NCBI RefSeq assembly: GCF_006716185.1
Contig: NZ_VFOP01000001.1
Span: 682,001-746,000, forward strand
Length of the DNA: 64,000 nucleotides
From: Ornithinicoccus hortensis
GTDB lineage: Bacteria > Actinomycetota > Actinomycetes > Actinomycetales > Dermatophilaceae
Direction of reading: 5' to 3'
The position numbers and the translations under genes are program-made. Of the stretch, positions 37,001-46,372 are shown piece by piece. Position 1 is the first letter of the stretch. Every line of letters begins with the position of its first letter. The notes under the pieces were generated by a model that was not told where the DNA came from, ran no database searches, and saw only the letters and a program-made list of their open reading frames with translations.

Positions 37001-39814
37001 TTACCTTTCCTCGCCGACGCGGAGTTGCTGGGCCAGGTTGGTGCGGCTGGCCGCCGCCGCGGACACGGCCACGGCCAACAGGACCGCGACCAGGATGGCC
37101 CCGACGACGAGCCCGAGCTGGGCCCAGTCGAGGTGCAGGGTGGGTTGTTGCTGACCGCCGGTCATCCCGGTCAGGTCGATCGCCTTGAGCAGCAGCCAGG
37201 GGATGGCCACGCCCAGCACGGCGCCGACCGCGAACGCCATCGCCAGCAACGGCCCGAGCTCCCAGGCGGTCAGCGACCGCCCCTGCCCGGGACGCAGGCC
37301 CAGGGTGCGCAGCACCGCCAGCAGCTTGGCCCTCGCAGGGGCGCCCATCAGCTGGACGACCAGGATCGCCAGCACGGTCAATGCCGTCGTAATCACCACG
37401 GCGGCGGTGAACAGGTAGCCGAGCCCGGAGGTGACCGGGGCGGACCGGAAGGCGTCCAGGGTGGCCAGCGGGGTCTCGACCAGCGCGTTGCTGATCTCCT
37501 CGCCGATGGCCGTCGCGACCTGCTCCCGCTGGTCGGGGTCGGTCACGTCGACCAGGGCCACCGTGGCGGGGGTGGTCCGCGCGCCGGCCTGCTCCCACAG
37601 GGTGCGGTCGACCACCACGAAGGCCCGGTCGGTCCGCATCCCGGGGAGTTCGTCGACGTGACCCACGATGTGGACGGCGCCGAGGTTGGTCAGCGACCCC
37701 GAGCCGCTGTCACCCTCGACGGCCCCGCCGGTGAGGATGGGCGTGGCCCCGCCCCCCTCGAACAGTGCCGGGGGCAGCTCGGTCAGGTCCGGCGCCCCGG
37801 CCTGCACGTCGGGCAGGTTGGAGTCGACCACGTAGATGCTCACGCCGGTCTGTGAGACGTCGCCGGAGAGGTCGGCCGAGCGGCCGGCCTGCCGGATCCC
37901 GCTGACCGCCCGCACCCCGTCGACGTCGCCGATCCGCTCCATCAGGTCCGCGTCGAACTGGGGGCCCGACATCCGGATCTGGGCGCCGGTCTGGTTCCAC
38001 GCGGCGGACTCCGCACCGTGCTCGATGGTGGAGGACATCAGCGTGGAGAAGACGGCCACGCCGACCCCGAGGATCACCGCGAGGGCCGGGATCAGCCCGC
38101 CGGCGGGGTCGCGCACCGAACGCGCCGAGCCGAGGAACGGGATCAGGTCGGTGCGCCGCCGGAAGACCGAGGACAGGGCCAGCACCGGCACCGGGTACAG
38201 CCGCAGGGTCAGCACGCAGGCCGCCAGCGCCAGCAGGACCGGGGTGGCCGCCATCAACAGGTCCACCCCGGTGTCCACCGGGGTGGCGACCGCGCCCGGG
38301 GTGGACGTGGCCTCGGCCGGGAGGTCGATACTGGTCAGGCCGCGGTCCATGAGCCGCCAGACGGCGATGGCGGCCAGGGCCACCACGATGGTCTCGACGA
38401 TCCAGCGCAGCCTGCTGGAGGACCTGCGCCCGAGGTCGCTGCGGGTCTCCCGTAGCGAGCTCTCCCGGGCGGACAGCGCGAGCGCGGCCGCGGGGACCAG
38501 GCCGGCGAGGGCCGCGAGGACGAGCTCGGACCAACCGGTGGAGACCGGGCGGACCAGGCCGGCCAGCAGGTAGCCGGCGGACGCCGCGGGTATCCCCAGC
38601 AGGACGCCCTCCACTGCCAGCAGCCCCCGGACCTGGCGCGGGGAACCCCCTCGGGCGCTGACCAGGCTCAGGGCGTACCTGCGCCGGGTCACGATGAGCC
38701 GGGCGGCCAGTGCGAACACCGCCAGGGTGACCCCGATCGGGCCGGCGGCGACGACCGCGAGCATCGAGGCCGTCGCCCGCTGCTGGGCGGACAGTTCCTG
38801 GAAGGTGCCGACCACCTCCGAGGAGAACCGGGCCCGCACCGCGGAGGCCCCTGTCGTGCTGTCCTCCTCCTGCAGGGTGACGTCGCTGGAGGCCATCCCC
38901 AGGAGCTGGCTGGTCACCAGGTCCACCTGGTCGCCGGCCACCGCAGCGGCGTCGATGGGGTACCAGTACTCGAAGCTGGCGACGGCAGGCCCACCGATCG
39001 ATCCCGGGTTGGCGGGGTTGAGGTAGAGCGTGGCGAAGGCCAGGTTCCCCAGGTTGCCGTCGTACATGACCCCCATGGAGGCGCCGTTCGTATGGTGTTC
39101 CCACCGGCCGTCCTCGGGATGCACCGGGCGGTAGGTGCCGCTGAGCACCCACGTGCCGAACGTCTCGCCGACCTCCCAGCCCAGACGTTCGGCGGCCTCG
39201 TCCAGCAGGAGTACCGGGGTCGGGTCCGCGGTGGTCACCTCCTCGACCTCCGAGATGACCACGCCCCCCTGGTCGTCGACGCCGACGTAGGAGGTCGTGT
39301 CGACCACGAAGGCCGGCCAGTCGCCCTCCACCAGCTCGACGTGGTCCCGCAGGAAGGGATCGACCCGCTGCTGGAAGTTGACCGTGGCGATGTCGCTGTC
39401 CTCGCCGGGAGGACCGGTGGGCGTGGCCTGGTCCACGTTGACCAGGAACTGCGCCGGCCGCAACATCGAGCGCAGCGGCTCCGGCTGTTCGTCACGGACG
39501 CGGGCGAGGTGGTCCTCCAGCGGGCCCCAGGCGCCCTCGACCGTCTCCGGCATCCCCGGCAGGGGCGTCACCGTGGTGGAGGAGTGGGCGATCATGTCCT
39601 GTCGGGTCGCGGACAGGTCGTTGACCTCGTGCGGCACCTGGTCGCTGTTCATCTGCAGGACGAACCGGGGCCACAGCGTGGCCCCGAAGACGACCACCAC
39701 GACCATCAGGGCCAGGGACAGCGAGACCCACGGGTCGGCGGTGAACTGGCGCAGGCCGAGGCCGGCGGCTCCGGGAAGCCGCCCGCCGGAGCGGTGCCTG
39801 GCTGGCTGGGTCAC
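37001..39814 (-). CDS. Large FtsX-domain ABC permease B
   Basis: About 937 residues. One N-terminal helix (PWVSLSLALMVVVVVFGATLW) precedes a large extracytoplasmic region. Internal FtsX helices follow (ASMLAVVAAGPIGVTLAVFALAA), then a second extracytoplasmic domain and three C-terminal helices ending GLVVGAILVAVLLAVAVSA. This is the long, duplicated FtsX architecture seen in actinobacteria. Start GTG 39814 overlaps the stop of permease A by GTGA. The remaining open frame upstream is antiparallel noise over permease A. Confidence 0.88.
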   Translation of the reverse strand: MTQPARHRSGGRLPGAAGLGLRQFTADPWVSLSLALMVVVVVFGATLWPRFVLQMNSDQVPHEVNDLSATRQDMIAHSSTTVTPLPGMPETVEGAWGPLEDHLARVRDEQPEPLRSMLRPAQFLVNVDQATPTGPPGEDSDIATVNFQQRVDPFLRDHVELVEGDWPAFVVDTTSYVGVDDQGGVVISEVEEVTTADPTPVLLLDEAAERLGWEVGETFGTWVLSGTYRPVHPEDGRWEHHTNGASMGVMYDGNLGNLAFATLYLNPANPGSIGGPAVASFEYWYPIDAAAVAGDQVDLVTSQLLGMASSDVTLQEEDSTTGASAVRARFSSEVVGTFQELSAQQRATASMLAVVAAGPIGVTLAVFALAARLIVTRRRYALSLVSARGGSPRQVRGLLAVEGVLLGIPAASAGYLLAGLVRPVSTGWSELVLAALAGLVPAAALALSARESSLRETRSDLGRRSSSRLRWIVETIVVALAAIAVWRLMDRGLTSIDLPAEATSTPGAVATPVDTGVDLLMAATPVLLALAACVLTLRLYPVPVLALSSVFRRRTDLIPFLGSARSVRDPAGGLIPALAVILGVGVAVFSTLMSSTIEHGAESAAWNQTGAQIRMSGPQFDADLMERIGDVDGVRAVSGIRQAGRSADLSGDVSQTGVSIYVVDSNLPDVQAGAPDLTELPPALFEGGGATPILTGGAVEGDSGSGSLTNLGAVHIVGHVDELPGMRTDRAFVVVDRTLWEQAGARTTPATVALVDVTDPDQREQVATAIGEEISNALVETPLATLDAFRSAPVTSGLGYLFTAAVVITTALTVLAILVVQLMGAPARAKLLAVLRTLGLRPGQGRSLTAWELGPLLAMAFAVGAVLGVAIPWLLLKAIDLTGMTGGQQQPTLHLDWAQLGLVVGAILVAVLLAVAVSAAAASRTNLAQQLRVGEER

Positions 39815-42800
39815 CGGATCTCCTCCCGGTATTCGTTGTCGAGGGCGTGGCGGCGGACCTGCCAGGCGAGCGCGCCCACCAGCCCGAGGATGGCGACGAG
39901 GAGCAGGCCCAGGAGGGTGGCCCACGGCGCCGCCTCGAGCCGGAGGGCCGCCGGGAGCACGGCCTGCCCGGCGACGGTGGTGCTGCGGGCCAGGTCGGGG
40001 ATGACCATGGCGCCGACCAGCCAGCCGGCCGCGAGGCCGAGCAGGCCGGCGACGCCGACCACCCCGAACAGTTCTGCGCCGCGGGAGCGGGCCTGCCCCC
40101 CGGGCGTCATGCCCAGGGCGCGCAGGACCGCCACCTCGGCGCGGCGGGCGGCGAGCAGCGCGGCGGTCACCGCGGCGATCCCGGTGAAGGCCAGCAGCAC
40201 CGCGCCGGTGGAGGCGACCCAGAAGACCAGTCGGACGGCGGACGCGGCGTCGGTGACGCTCACCGTCCCCGGGCCCGTCACGCTGGCGAAGGACGGGTCG
40301 GCGCCGACGGCCTCGACGGTGCGCTCCGGGTCGTCGCTGGTGATCCACACCTGGTCGGGCTGGGGCATCGCCTGTTGCGCCGGCATGGCGCTCTGGGCGA
40401 GGGTCCGGCTGTCGACCAGCACGGCGTCCGGCGCGGTGGTGCCGGGCACGGCCGGCACCACGAGGGCGACCTCGGCGTCGGAGGGCACGCCGAAGGCGTT
40501 CAGGGTCAGCCGTGAGCCGACCTCCAGGTTGCTCGCGCTCGCCAGCGACTCGGTCACCGCGATCGGCACCGGGTCGGGTGTGACGAGTGTGCGACCGGAC
40601 CCGCCGTCGACGCCCTCGACGGTCCCCTCCGTGGGCTCGGACGGGAACATCAGGATGGGGCGCCGGCTGACGTCGCCGCGGAAGGAGAAGCTCTGCCCCA
40701 CCTCGCCGCGGAAGCCGAGCGTGCCCGCGTCGCGGTCCTGCTCGACCGGCAGTTGCGGGTCCCCCCAGCCGAGCTCCGGCGCCCCGGCCAGCAGGTTGGT
40801 GTCGGGGTCGAGGTCGGAGGTGATCCCGGTGATCCGGAAGTCCATCAGGTAGGTGGTGCCGAACTCCTCGGTCTCCACGGTCAGGCCGAGCAGCCGCTGC
40901 GTCCCGGCGCCGGGCAGGGTCAGCGTGGTGCTGCCCCGGGTCTCCTCGGGGTGGCTGGTGATCTCGACGCCGTCCCGCTGGATGTCGAACCCGTAGCGGA
41001 CCGGCTCCAGCGTCAGCGGGACGACGGTGCCGCTGTCGACGTCCTGGACCCAGGCGGTCAGGCCGGCGTCGGGCGTCGCGTCGATCCAGAAGGCGTAGTT
41101 GGCCAGGGCCTCCTCGAGGATCTCGTCGACGTCCTCCGGCGGTGCCGAGGCGAAGGGTGCCTCGTTGGCCTCCCGCCACAGCCGCAGCGCCTCCTCGAAC
41201 TCCTCCTCCAGGTCGCCCTCCAGGGAGGTCTCCACGGCGACGTCGAGGGTGATCTCGGAGGCGCCCTCCGGCAGTTCCAGGGCGCCCCAGTCGGCGAAGG
41301 CGTCGGCCGGTTGGAGCGCGGTACCCAGGGCGGCGGTGTCGATCCCCTCGGGGTCGTGGGCGACCCCGCCCATCCGGTCGACCGGCATCGCCAGGACCTG
41401 GCTCTCCGGTGTGCCGACCGCGAGCCGGGTGCGGGCCTGCCACACGGGCAGGGCGGCGGTCACCCCGGGCGCCTCCTGGATGCTCGGGAGGGCGGACGCC
41501 GGGGTGCGGAAGGCCGCGCCCCGGTCTTCGGGCCCGCTGGCCAGCGAGGCCCGCACGTCCGCCCCCTCGGCGAGCTCGGTCAGCTGGGTGCGCAGGTGGG
41601 CGGAGGTGGCCGCATACATGGCGGACACGGTCGTGGTCCCGACGGCGAGGACGGTGAGGACGACCGGGACGGCATACACCACGAGGCGGCGGGATACCTG
41701 GGCGGAGGCGAGGTGTGCCCCCAGCCCACGGGCCGGCCGGGTGAGGGACTCGGCGATGCGCCCGATCGGGCCGAGCAGGGCCATCGCGATCACCGCGACC
41801 GCGGCCAGCAGCAGCGCGGGGGCGGCGCCGGCGACCAGGTCGGTGGTCAGGCTCCCGTCGTCGGCGGTGACCAGGGGGGAGCCGTAGCGGCGCAGCTGCC
41901 ACCAGGACAGCGCGGCCGCGCCGAGGGTGAACAGCAGCGTGCCGAGCGCGGCGACGGTGCGGGTGCGTCCGGACCGGTCGGTGGCGGTGCGGGCGGCGAG
42001 CGTGCGCACCTGCAGGAGCGCGACCAGCGCCAGCGCGAGCAGCACCGAGATGCCGGTGAGGATGCCCACCCGCACGACGGTGTCGGTCTGTTGGTCGCCG
42101 GCCGGCACGGAGCGCATGACCAGCAGCGCCGCGGCGGTCCCGAGGGCGGTGGCGACCACGGTGGTGCCCAGCGCCTCGACGAGGGTCCACCGGAGGACCT
42201 GGCGCCGGGAGGCCCCCCGGGCGATCAGCAGCTCGATCTCGCCGGAGCGGGACTGGGACTGGAGCCGGGCGATCTGCACGATGGCGATCACGCTGACCAG
42301 CAGGAGCAGGATCACCGGGACCACGTTGAGTGCCTGGGCGGTGGCCAGGTTGCGCGCGGCGGTCGCGGCGGTCGGGGCGAGGTCGCCCTCGACGGTGACG
42401 CCGCGGACGTCGACCTCGTCGGTCTTCATCGCGTTCTGCAGCTTGGAGGCCGCGGCGGCGAGCGTCGGCATGTCGGAGGGCTGGATGTCGTCGGGGTCCG
42501 GCTGGACGGTCCAGCGGGCGAACGGCGCGCCGCCCAGGGCGGTGATCGCGCCCGGGTCGACCACCAGGGGGCCGACCGTGGAGTCCTCGCCCCCCGTGGC
42601 GACCAGCGGGTCGCCGAACCAGAAGGCGGCCTGGGGGTCCACGGCCCGCCACAGCGCGGTCACCGTGACCTTCGCCTCACCCACGGTCAGGGTGTCCCCG
42701 ACGGTGACCCCCCACCGCTCCGCGGCGCCGGCGTGCAGGGCGCCGGGGACGGTCCCGTCCTGGGTCGCGGCCTCCGGCCAGGCGCCCTCCACGACGGTGA

Positions 42801-43188
42801 CCCGCTCGGCGAACTCGGGGTCGTCCGCCAGTAGCGAGCTGCTGGCCACGGCGATCACCCGGCCCTCGTGGTCGGCCACGGTCCGCGGCTCGGAGACGGT
42901 CGTGTACTGGATCCGGACGTCGGTCCCGGCGAACGCCTCGTCGATGATCCGGCGGGCGGCCGCGTCCTGCGCGGCCGGGTCGTCGGCGACCCGGGTCTGC
43001 ACCCGGATGCCGGCCTCCGTGGGGACGGCGTCGGTGAGCGCCTGGCGGGCGGCCACGGTCGCGGCGGCGGCGCTGTAGCCCAGCGTGCCGGCGATGATCG
43101 CGGTCGTGGCTGCCGCGAGCAGCAGGATGGTGGAGAGGAGGCCGAGGCCTGCGCGGGCGCGACGGAGGACGAGCGCCAGCGAACCCAT
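39811..43188 (-). CDS. Large FtsX-domain ABC permease A
   Basis: 1125 residues. The N-terminus is RRARAGLGLLSTILLLAAATT, followed by extracytoplasmic MacB-like domains and two FtsX helix sets. The second set (around RLVFWASTGAVLLAFTGIAAV ... VAVLRALGMTPGG) is at the C-terminus, which ends NEYREEIR. It is the intact paralogue of the broken gene at 31838-35205. It is first in the operon, with a ribosome binding site GGGAGAAGG and a promoter upstream. The substrate is unknown. Confidence 0.9.
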   Translation of the reverse strand: MGSLALVLRRARAGLGLLSTILLLAAATTAIIAGTLGYSAAAATVAARQALTDAVPTEAGIRVQTRVADDPAAQDAAARRIIDEAFAGTDVRIQYTTVSEPRTVADHEGRVIAVASSSLLADDPEFAERVTVVEGAWPEAATQDGTVPGALHAGAAERWGVTVGDTLTVGEAKVTVTALWRAVDPQAAFWFGDPLVATGGEDSTVGPLVVDPGAITALGGAPFARWTVQPDPDDIQPSDMPTLAAAASKLQNAMKTDEVDVRGVTVEGDLAPTAATAARNLATAQALNVVPVILLLLVSVIAIVQIARLQSQSRSGEIELLIARGASRRQVLRWTLVEALGTTVVATALGTAAALLVMRSVPAGDQQTDTVVRVGILTGISVLLALALVALLQVRTLAARTATDRSGRTRTVAALGTLLFTLGAAALSWWQLRRYGSPLVTADDGSLTTDLVAGAAPALLLAAVAVIAMALLGPIGRIAESLTRPARGLGAHLASAQVSRRLVVYAVPVVLTVLAVGTTTVSAMYAATSAHLRTQLTELAEGADVRASLASGPEDRGAAFRTPASALPSIQEAPGVTAALPVWQARTRLAVGTPESQVLAMPVDRMGGVAHDPEGIDTAALGTALQPADAFADWGALELPEGASEITLDVAVETSLEGDLEEEFEEALRLWREANEAPFASAPPEDVDEILEEALANYAFWIDATPDAGLTAWVQDVDSGTVVPLTLEPVRYGFDIQRDGVEITSHPEETRGSTTLTLPGAGTQRLLGLTVETEEFGTTYLMDFRITGITSDLDPDTNLLAGAPELGWGDPQLPVEQDRDAGTLGFRGEVGQSFSFRGDVSRRPILMFPSEPTEGTVEGVDGGSGRTLVTPDPVPIAVTESLASASNLEVGSRLTLNAFGVPSDAEVALVVPAVPGTTAPDAVLVDSRTLAQSAMPAQQAMPQPDQVWITSDDPERTVEAVGADPSFASVTGPGTVSVTDAASAVRLVFWVASTGAVLLAFTGIAAVTAALLAARRAEVAVLRALGMTPGGQARSRGAELFGVVGVAGLLGLAAGWLVGAMVIPDLARSTTVAGQAVLPAALRLEAAPWATLLGLLLVAILGLVGALAWQVRRHALDNEYREEIR

Positions 43189-43244
43189 GCCTTCTCCCTC
43201 GGGGCGGTGTGTGCCGGGCGCCCCCTACCGACGCCCAGTCCTTG

Positions 43245-43274
43245 ACGCTATGCAGGAGTCACTGGCCCCCACAA
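43245..43274 (-). promoter_or_regulatory. Promoter of the FtsX/MacB operon
   Basis: On the minus strand TTGTGG (43274-43269) and TAGCGT (43250-43245) are 18 bases apart, matching a vegetative actinobacterial promoter. The start codon of permease A is 57 bases downstream. Just upstream are two direct copies of an 11-base element, ACCCATTCGTG and ACCCACCCGTG (plus strand, about 43282-43303), which might bind a regulator. Confidence 0.5.
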
Positions 43275-43314
43275 TGGTTCCCACCCATTCGTGACCCACC
43301 CGTGATGGGCCGGA

Positions 43315-44628
43315 TCAGCGCAGGTCGCGCTGGTCCACGATCCGGCGGGCCTTGCCGACGGAGCGTTCGATGCCGCCCTCGCCGAGGACGACGACCTGGG
43401 CGGTGGTGCCGATCCGCGACTTGATCCGGTGCGCCAGCTCCCGCGACAGCCGGTCGCGTTCCTCCTGCCCCAGGGAGGGCGAGCCCTCGACGTTCACGGT
43501 CAGCTCGTCCATCCGGCCGGGCCGGGTCAGCACGCACTGGAAGTGCGGGGTCAACCCCGGAAGCTCCAGCACCAGCTCCTCGATCTGGGTGGGGAAGACG
43601 TTGACGCCGCGCACGATCATCAGGTCGTCCGAGCGCCCGGTGACCTTGGCCATCCGGCGGAACGCGGGGCGGGCGGTGCCGGGCAGCAGCGCGGTGAGGT
43701 CGCGGGTCCGGTAGCGCAGCACGGGCATCGCCTCCCGGGTCATCGCGGTGAGCACCAACTCACCGACCTCGCCGTCCGGGACCGGTTCTTCGGTGACCGG
43801 GTCGATGATCTCGGGCAGGAAATGGTCCTCCCACAGGTGCAGCCCGTCCTTGGTCTCCACGCACTCCTGCGCCACCCCGGGGCCCATCATCTCGGAGAGC
43901 CCGAAGATGTCGCAGGCGTGCATGCCGGCCCGTTCCTGGATCTCCTGGCGCATCGCCTCGGTCCACGGCTCGGCACCGAACACCCCGATCTCCAGCGACG
44001 TGGAGTCGGCGGGCCGTCCGGTCGCCTCCAGGTGGTCCAGCAGCGCCAGGAAGTAGGACGGGGTCACCATGATCGCCCGCGGGCCGAAGTCGGTGATCAG
44101 CTGGATCTGCTTCTCGGTCTGGCCGCCGCTCATCGGGATCACGGTGCAGCCGAGCCGCTCCGCTCCGTAGTGCGCGCCCAGCCCGCCGGTGAACAGCCCG
44201 TAGCCGTAGGACACCTGCACCAGGTCGCCCGGGCGCACGCCCGAGGCGCGCAGCGAACGGGCCACGAGACCGGCCCACACCTCGATGTCGCCCTTGGTGT
44301 AGCCGACGACGGTCGGCCGCCCCGTTGTCCCGGACGAGGCGTGGACCCGCACGCACTCCTCGCGGGGCACCGCGAACATCCCGAACGGGTAGTTCTCCCG
44401 GAGGTCGGCCTTGGTGGTGAACGGCAGCAGCCGCACGTCCGCCAGGTCCTTGATGTCGTCGGGATGTACCCCTCGCTCGTCCATCTGCCGCCGGTAGTGC
44501 TCGACGCGGTAGGCGCGCCGCACCCCGTCCTGCAACCGGGAGAGCTGCTCGCTGCGCAACTGGTCCACCGACCAGTTCTCCGCCTCGTCGAAGAGATCGG
44601 GGGCGGGGGTGATCTCGGGCAGTGACAT
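43315..44628 (-). CDS. paaK: Phenylacetate-CoA ligase
   Basis: 437 residues of the adenylate-forming family. The P-loop-like motif is HASSGTTGRPTVVGYT. EIGVFGAEPWTEAMR and YRTRDL are also present, and the C-terminal domain carries the Lys near GKARRIVDQRDLR. It activates phenylacetate to phenylacetyl-CoA, the entry to the aerobic CoA-dependent (paa) pathway. It lies in paaH-paaI-paaK order on one strand. The paaABCDE epoxidase genes are not in this window. Confidence 0.94.
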   Translation of the reverse strand: MSLPEITPAPDLFDEAENWSVDQLRSEQLSRLQDGVRRAYRVEHYRRQMDERGVHPDDIKDLADVRLLPFTTKADLRENYPFGMFAVPREECVRVHASSGTTGRPTVVGYTKGDIEVWAGLVARSLRASGVRPGDLVQVSYGYGLFTGGLGAHYGAERLGCTVIPMSGGQTEKQIQLITDFGPRAIMVTPSYFLALLDHLEATGRPADSTSLEIGVFGAEPWTEAMRQEIQERAGMHACDIFGLSEMMGPGVAQECVETKDGLHLWEDHFLPEIIDPVTEEPVPDGEVGELVLTAMTREAMPVLRYRTRDLTALLPGTARPAFRRMAKVTGRSDDLMIVRGVNVFPTQIEELVLELPGLTPHFQCVLTRPGRMDELTVNVEGSPSLGQEERDRLSRELAHRIKSRIGTTAQVVVLGEGGIERSVGKARRIVDQRDLR

Positions 44629-44664
44629 CGTTGTCCTCCTCGGGCGGCTGGGGTGTCGCGTGGC

Positions 44665-45105
44665 TCAGCGGGTGGGTGGCTTGATCGAGCGGGAGCGCCC
44701 GCGGAACTCGGCGACGACGGCACCGTCGGACTCGCGGGTCACCGTCACGTCGGTCACCCCGCTGCGGCCGTATGTCGTCCGTTCCCGGGCCTCGGCGAGC
44801 AGCACGTCCCCGTGCCGGGCCGAGGTGACGAAGGTGACGTCCGCGCCGGCCGCCACGGTGAGGGCGCCCCCGGCGTTGCAGGCCAGCGCGAAGGTGGAGT
44901 CGGCGAGGGTGAAGATGTAGCCGCCGTGGCAGATGTCGTGCCCGTTCACCATGGTGTCGGTGACCGGCATCCGGGTCCGGGCGTGGCCGAGCGGCCCGCG
45001 GGGTGAGTCCTCCAGCCCGACCTCGAGGCACTCGATGCCCAGGTGGGCCGAGGCCTTGTCGTCCGCCCACATGGTCCGCACGTGGGTCAGGTCGGCATCG
45101 CTCAT
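44665..45105 (-). CDS. paaI: Hotdog-fold phenylacetyl-CoA thioesterase
   Basis: 146 residues of the PaaI thioesterase family. The active-site motif HGGYIFTLADSTFALACN contains the catalytic Asp in LAD. PaaI rescues CoA from dead-end ring intermediates of the paa pathway. Start ATG 45105 overlaps the paaH stop by ATGA, and paaK follows 36 bases later. Confidence 0.92.
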   Translation of the reverse strand: MSDADLTHVRTMWADDKASAHLGIECLEVGLEDSPRGPLGHARTRMPVTDTMVNGHDICHGGYIFTLADSTFALACNAGGALTVAAGADVTFVTSARHGDVLLAEARERTTYGRSGVTDVTVTRESDGAVVAEFRGRSRSIKPPTR

Positions 45106-46310
45106 CGGGTCATCTCCTCCAGTGCCGGGCTGGTCCGGTACCGCCCGCCGGGGAAGGCGGCGTCCAGTTCCCGCAACTGTCCTACCACGGTCGGGGCGCC
45201 CAGCGCCGCCAGCCACTCGTGGGGACCCTTCGGGTAGTTGGTGCCGAGTCGCATCGCGGTGTCGACGTCCTCCGCCGTCGCCTCGCCCCGGTGGACCAGG
45301 TCGACCGCCTCGTTGACGAGCATGGCCAGGGTCCGCGCGACGGGGTCGGACACGACCGGGCCGCCCACCAGCCGGGCGGCCAGCCCCGCGTCCGGGGTGG
45401 CGTCCACGGGTCGCCCGGACTCGTCATACCGGAAGACCCCGTGCCCGGACTTGCGCCCGAGGCGGCCGGCGGCCACCAGGTCCTGCTGCAGCGCGGTGGG
45501 GGCGTAGCGGGGGTCGCGGTCGGTCTGTTCCCACACGCTGGTGCCGACCGCGAGGTTGACGTCCTGCCCGATCAGGTCGGTGAGCTCCATCGGTCCCATC
45601 CGGAAGCCGGCGTGCTCCCGCAGCGCCAGGTCGATGGTGGCGGGGTCGGCGGTGCCGTCCTCCACCAGCCGCTGGGCCTCGCCGTAGAACGGGCGGGCCA
45701 CCCGGTTGACGATGAAGCCGGGGGTGGAGGTGCACTGCACGGGCGTCTTGCCCCAGCCGCGGACCAGCTCGGCGGCCACCTCCAGGACGGCGGGGTCGCT
45801 GCGCTCACCGCGGACCACCTCGACGAGCTTCATCAGCGGGGGCGGGTTGAAGAAGTGCAGCCCGAGGACCCGCCCCTCGCCCGGCAGGCCCTCCGCGATC
45901 GCGGTGACGTCGAGGCTGGAGGTGTTGCTGGCCAGCACCGTCGAGGGGGGCTGGTGCTCGGCCAGGGTGGCGAAGATCGACCGCTTCACGTCCAGCCGCT
46001 CCACGACCGCCTCGACCACGAGGCCGACCTCGGGCAGCGCCGCCAGGTCGAGGGTGTCGCCCCCGGGCACCACGACGCGGCCCAGGGTGCCGGCCGCGTC
46101 GTCACCGGTGACCTTGCCCTTGGTCACGAGCCGTTCGAGCGTCGCCGAGAGCTTCTCCCGGGCCGCGGCCGCCGCTCCCGGGGCCGCGTCGACCAGGTGC
46201 ACCACGTGCCCGGCCTGGGCGGCGACCTGGGCGATCCCGGCCCCCATGGCCCCCGCGCCGACCACGGCGACGGGGGACTCCTGCAGTGCGCTCAGCGATG
46301 GGGACGACAT
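45102..46310 (-). CDS. paaH: 3-Hydroxyacyl-CoA dehydrogenase
   Basis: About 402 residues. The Rossmann motif is GAGAMGAGIA, the HAD signature is GLHFFNPPPLMKLVEV, and two C-terminal helical domains follow (GFIVNRVARPFYGEAQ; RLGTNYPKGPHEWLAALG). It oxidises 3-hydroxyadipyl-CoA in phenylacetate breakdown. I chose ATG 46310 (MSSPSLSALQESP). ATG 46319 three codons earlier is also possible, and neither has a strong ribosome binding site. It is divergent from paaN. Confidence 0.92.
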   Translation of the reverse strand: MSSPSLSALQESPVAVVGAGAMGAGIAQVAAQAGHVVHLVDAAPGAAAAAREKLSATLERLVTKGKVTGDDAAGTLGRVVVPGGDTLDLAALPEVGLVVEAVVERLDVKRSIFATLAEHQPPSTVLASNTSSLDVTAIAEGLPGEGRVLGLHFFNPPPLMKLVEVVRGERSDPAVLEVAAELVRGWGKTPVQCTSTPGFIVNRVARPFYGEAQRLVEDGTADPATIDLALREHAGFRMGPMELTDLIGQDVNLAVGTSVWEQTDRDPRYAPTALQQDLVAAGRLGRKSGHGVFRYDESGRPVDATPDAGLAARLVGGPVVSDPVARTLAMLVNEAVDLVHRGEATAEDVDTAMRLGTNYPKGPHEWLAALGAPTVVGQLRELDAAFPGGRYRTSPALEEMTR

Positions 46311-46360
46311 GTCCCACATGGTGCCACTGCCGGGCTGGTGGGCGGCCGCGAGCGCGGCGT

Positions 46361-46366
46361 TAGGCT
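46361..46366 (+). promoter_or_regulatory. -10 box of leaderless paaN
   Basis: TAGGCT ends six bases before the GTG start of paaN. The 62 bases between the paaH and paaN starts must also carry the divergent paaH promoter; TAACGC on the minus strand overlaps this box. Confidence 0.5.
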
Positions 46367-46372
46367 GGCGGG

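Noticed and set aside
37001-42652. A 1883-codon open frame on the minus strand
   Set aside because: Only its last part (to 39814) codes for permease B. The upstream portion is Arg/Gly/Pro-rich shadow of permease A in another frame, and a GTG with overlap gives the proper start.
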